The notes under the pieces are model-generated. The model worked only from the letters and a program-made list of their open reading frames with translations. It had not been told where the DNA came from and ran no database searches. Below are positions 62,137 through 64,000 of a stretch of 64,000 bases of DNA, piece by piece; position 1 is the stretch's first letter; each line of letters starts with the position of its first letter. The translations under genes and the position numbers were made by a program. This DNA is from Amoebidium appalachense. Lineage: Eukaryota > Ichthyosporea. The stretch lies in assembly GCA_963693365.1 (NCBI GenBank), contig CAVNZM010000016.1, positions 4,774,001 through 4,838,000 of the forward strand, in the 5' to 3' direction.

Positions 62137-62534
62137 AATGCCCCTCCATCCCCCCTCCCCCCCCCCCCCCCCCCAAATCCACTTACACCACACACAAACC
62201 CACACACACCCACACCCCACCCCCTCTCCCCCCCCCTCCACCCACCCACCCACCCACATACTTCTCGCTCGGAATCCCCAGCCCCTTTCCACCGGGTCCA
62301 GCAAGTGAAGTGGCAGGGGAAGACCCCACGCCTTTCCTCCCTCCTCCCCCGGGGGTGGGTGTTGCTGTTCCGCTAGGGGGCAGAGGGGGTGCAAGTTTCT
62401 TGTGTTCTGTTCCGGTGTTGCTTGTCTTTTGCTGTCCTCCGGCGGTGTGTGCAATGTTACCGAGTAGAGGCGGTGGGGTGATGGTGGAGAGACACTGGCC
62501 AGATTGCTCGTCTGTGTGTGTGTGTGTGTGTGTG

Positions 62535-62571
<37 letters not shown>

Positions 62572-62626
62572 GGGGGGGGGAGGGGGGGGGGGGAAGTGTG
62601 TGTGGGGGGTGGGGGGGGAGGTGTGT

Positions 62627-62693
<67 letters not shown>

Positions 62694-63190
62694 GTATTGT
62701 GATGGTTAGGTGTTTGTGGTGCCTGCCCAGAAAACCCAGAATACTATGTGCTTTGTCGTATCTTCAGATGTGAATGAAGTGCACCCGGGTGGGTATGTGT
62801 GCGAGATTTAGGGGGGGGGGGAGGGGGGGAGGGGGGACGGATTGAGGGGCACAACGATGGGGTGGGGTTTTTTATTTTTTTTGGGAGGAGGAGAGGGGGG
62901 GGGGGGGGGGGAGGGGGGTCCCTATAACATGTAAGCTTATATTGCCCAACATCACAACTAAATCCTTGGGTGTCGTGTGTGCTTGCAATGACGGAAATCC
63001 AGAAACACATACGCTGTCTTCTTCGTCTCTTTGCTTCTTGCTCTGACCCACCTCTCCTTTTGCCTTTTTAACATTGGGTTAGCATCTAATCTATTCTAGT
63101 TTCTGCAATGTTATCGTGCTTTTTTCTGTGTGTGCAGGAAGCAGGAGTCAACCCTCCAGGGGTTCAGGGAAGGGGTGGGGGGAGGGGGAA

Positions 63191-63230
<40 letters not shown>

Positions 63231-63757
63231 GGGCAAGTACCCCATAGCTTGACTGTTCCATCCTCTGAACCGGTGACCACCTGACCACACTGCCTCCGGG
63301 CTATGCAATGAAGATAGTCTGAGGGGGAGATAACCTGGGATGAGATAGGTAATCACAAAACATGCTAATTGTAGTCTGAGGGGGAGATAGGCAACCATGA
63401 CACATTATGAAATGTGGCTAGCCTGAGGGGGAGATAATATGGTGCGAAATAGATAGCCACGATGCGCAAGGGTTGGGTGGTAAAAGATGAGACACCTCTG
63501 CCATTTAGATAGTTTGCAGATGCAGAGGTGGGTGGTGGTGCTGGTGCTGGTGATGTGTGCATGTGTGTGTGTGCGGTGTGTGTGTGTGTGTGTGTGTCTG
63601 TGTGTGTGTTTTTATTCTTTTTTTTGGGGGGGGGGAGGGAGGTTGTTACAAACCTTCGTGGCCTATGTATTGCCTAAGTACAGTGCCTGTGGCCATGTCG
63701 AGGGCATATCCTTTGGCATCCCCACATGCAAGATACAGCGTGTTGCCCTGTGCACAT
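58514..63757 (-). CDS. THOC6: THO complex subunit 6 (WD40 protein), 3' part; 5' end outside the window
   Basis: Six minus-strand exons, about 265 residues to a TGA stop, all in phase: 63757-63654, 63318-63241, 62436-62262, 60533-60419, 59619-59377 and 58597-58514. THOC6 is the WD40 subunit of the THO/TREX complex that couples transcription to mRNA export. Diagnostic stretches are [59 protein letters not shown] and the C-terminus [17 protein letters not shown], which matches the VDVFTNLGYRAFSLSF end of animal THOC6. Exon 62436-62262 inserts ~58 Gly/Pro/Ser/Thr-rich residues after the WD repeat ending KLW, where the animal protein has a short loop. The acceptor of that exon (GCCGGAG) is weak. 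The N-terminal WD repeats lie beyond position 64000. Confidence 0.88.
59165..59250 (+). repeat. (TG)n and (GTG)n microsatellites in a THOC6 intron
   Basis: (TG)n at 59168-59224 is followed by about nine GTG units. C and A runs (59063-59120) lie just before it. Confidence 0.9.
60068..60154 (+). repeat. (CA)n microsatellite in a THOC6 intron
   Basis: About 40 CA units follow [31 protein letters not shown] sequence, in the intron between exons 60533-60419 and 59619-59377. Confidence 0.9.
60560..60780 (+). repeat. Higher-order (TTATTATTG) repeat array
   Basis: A ~48-60-bp unit starting AATATCGTTATTATTGTTATT recurs four to five times, built from ATT and GTT trinucleotides. It ends ~12 bases before the TTAA-flanked element at 60792. 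Confidence 0.85.
60792..61374. mobile_element. piggyBac-type MITE, 575 bp, with TTAA target duplications
   Basis: TTAA at 60792-60795 and 61371-61374 flank inverted termini: CCCCTAGCCGTTCGCC on the left and the reverse complement of GGCGAACGGCTCGGGG on the right, differing at one base. TTAA target sites plus termini beginning CCC are the hallmark of the piggyBac superfamily. The interior contains a hairpin near the left end (GATGCATTTTTGCATC) and no transposase ORF. The element sits in the THOC6 intron between exons 62436-62262 and 60533-60419. Confidence 0.88.
61395..62200 (+). repeat. C, A, T and G homopolymers with (CAAA)n
   Basis: C runs at 61391-61409, 61430-61447, 61505-61530, 62096-62133 and 62158-62174, a (CAAA)n at 61537-61575, a T run at 61818-61842 followed by G, and A-rich GAAAA repeats at 62010-62056. 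All intronic in THOC6. Confidence 0.85.
62518..62695 (+). repeat. (TG)n and G homopolymer block
   Basis: (TG)n, a G run (62537-62570), GA-interrupted G runs and a second (TG)n (62636-62686) lie in the THOC6 intron between exons 63318-63241 and 62436-62262. Confidence 0.9.
63190..63230 (+). repeat. G homopolymer adjoining a THOC6 splice donor
   Basis: A run of ~39 G lies about a dozen bases beyond the donor at 63240-63239 (minus sense). On the transcript it is a C tract just inside the intron. Confidence 0.85.
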
Positions 63758-64000
63758 CTGTAAGACGATATCCCCCCCTCCCCCCCCCCCCCCCCTCCCC
63801 CCTAACACACACACACACACACACACACACCTCACAAACACACACAAACACACTTAAGCACGCCAACTAACCCCACCCTCCAAGGGGAGGAAAAAAAAAA
63901 AAAGAACAGAAAAAAGTGTGTGCATGTTGCCACACTTGTCTGTCCATCCGAAACAGTGGAAACGTTTAATTCGAAAGCGTGCAGGAGGGAGTGTGGGTGT

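Overview
The window is nuclear DNA from an intron-rich eukaryote. The genes are split by GT-AG introns packed with (CA)n/(TG)n microsatellites and 15-60 base G or C homopolymers. Most ORFs longer than 60 codons are translations of those repeats. The gene set (MAP-kinase phosphatase with rhodanese domain, Tudor-PHD protein, RGS protein, AIG1/FAR-17a membrane protein, MYND proteins, FkbM methyltransferase, THOC6) fits an animal, a unicellular relative of animals, or another complex protist. I cannot name the species. There are no operons and no bacterial features.

Layout. 821-7545 (+): MAP-kinase phosphatase in six exons whose splice phases all match. 8721-10033: a 5'-truncated LINE-type retrotransposon between 18-bp target-site duplications. 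10942-12217: a 22-bp minisatellite, followed by a (TG)n/TGTCACGG satellite. 14596-35105 (-): a run of minus-strand chromatin-type exons, read here as a Tudor-PHD gene (35105-27371), a very large poly-Q/MYND/charged-helix gene (24512-16646) and an RD-rich gene ending in a MYND-like finger (16611-14596). They could be fewer transcription units than three. 37225-38013 (+): an intronless AIG1/FAR-17a gene. 48107-40151 (-): a seven-exon RGS gene whose first intron is GC-AG. 55725-51638 (-): a five-exon type II membrane FkbM methyltransferase. 56374-56065 (-): a frameshifted relic resembling ribosomal protein eS7. 63757-58514 (-): the 3' part of a THOC6 orthologue that runs off the right edge.

Mobile DNA. 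Three short transposase-less inverted-repeat elements can be delimited: a piggyBac-type element with TTAA duplications (60792-61374), a 975-bp element with 14-bp perfect termini and a 4-bp AGAG duplication (30048-31022), and an element with ~26-bp termini (25792-26393). The 975-bp element sits inside a member of a dispersed repeat family that lies beside G-homopolymers. At least four further minisatellites lie in introns.

The genes do not form an obvious pathway. Two signalling regulators (MAPK phosphatase, RGS), chromatin/RNA proteins (Tudor-PHD, MYND proteins, THOC6) and two membrane enzymes are interspersed. Exon models come from reading splice signals, reading frames and recognised protein motifs by eye. 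Where phases did not close, the entry says so.
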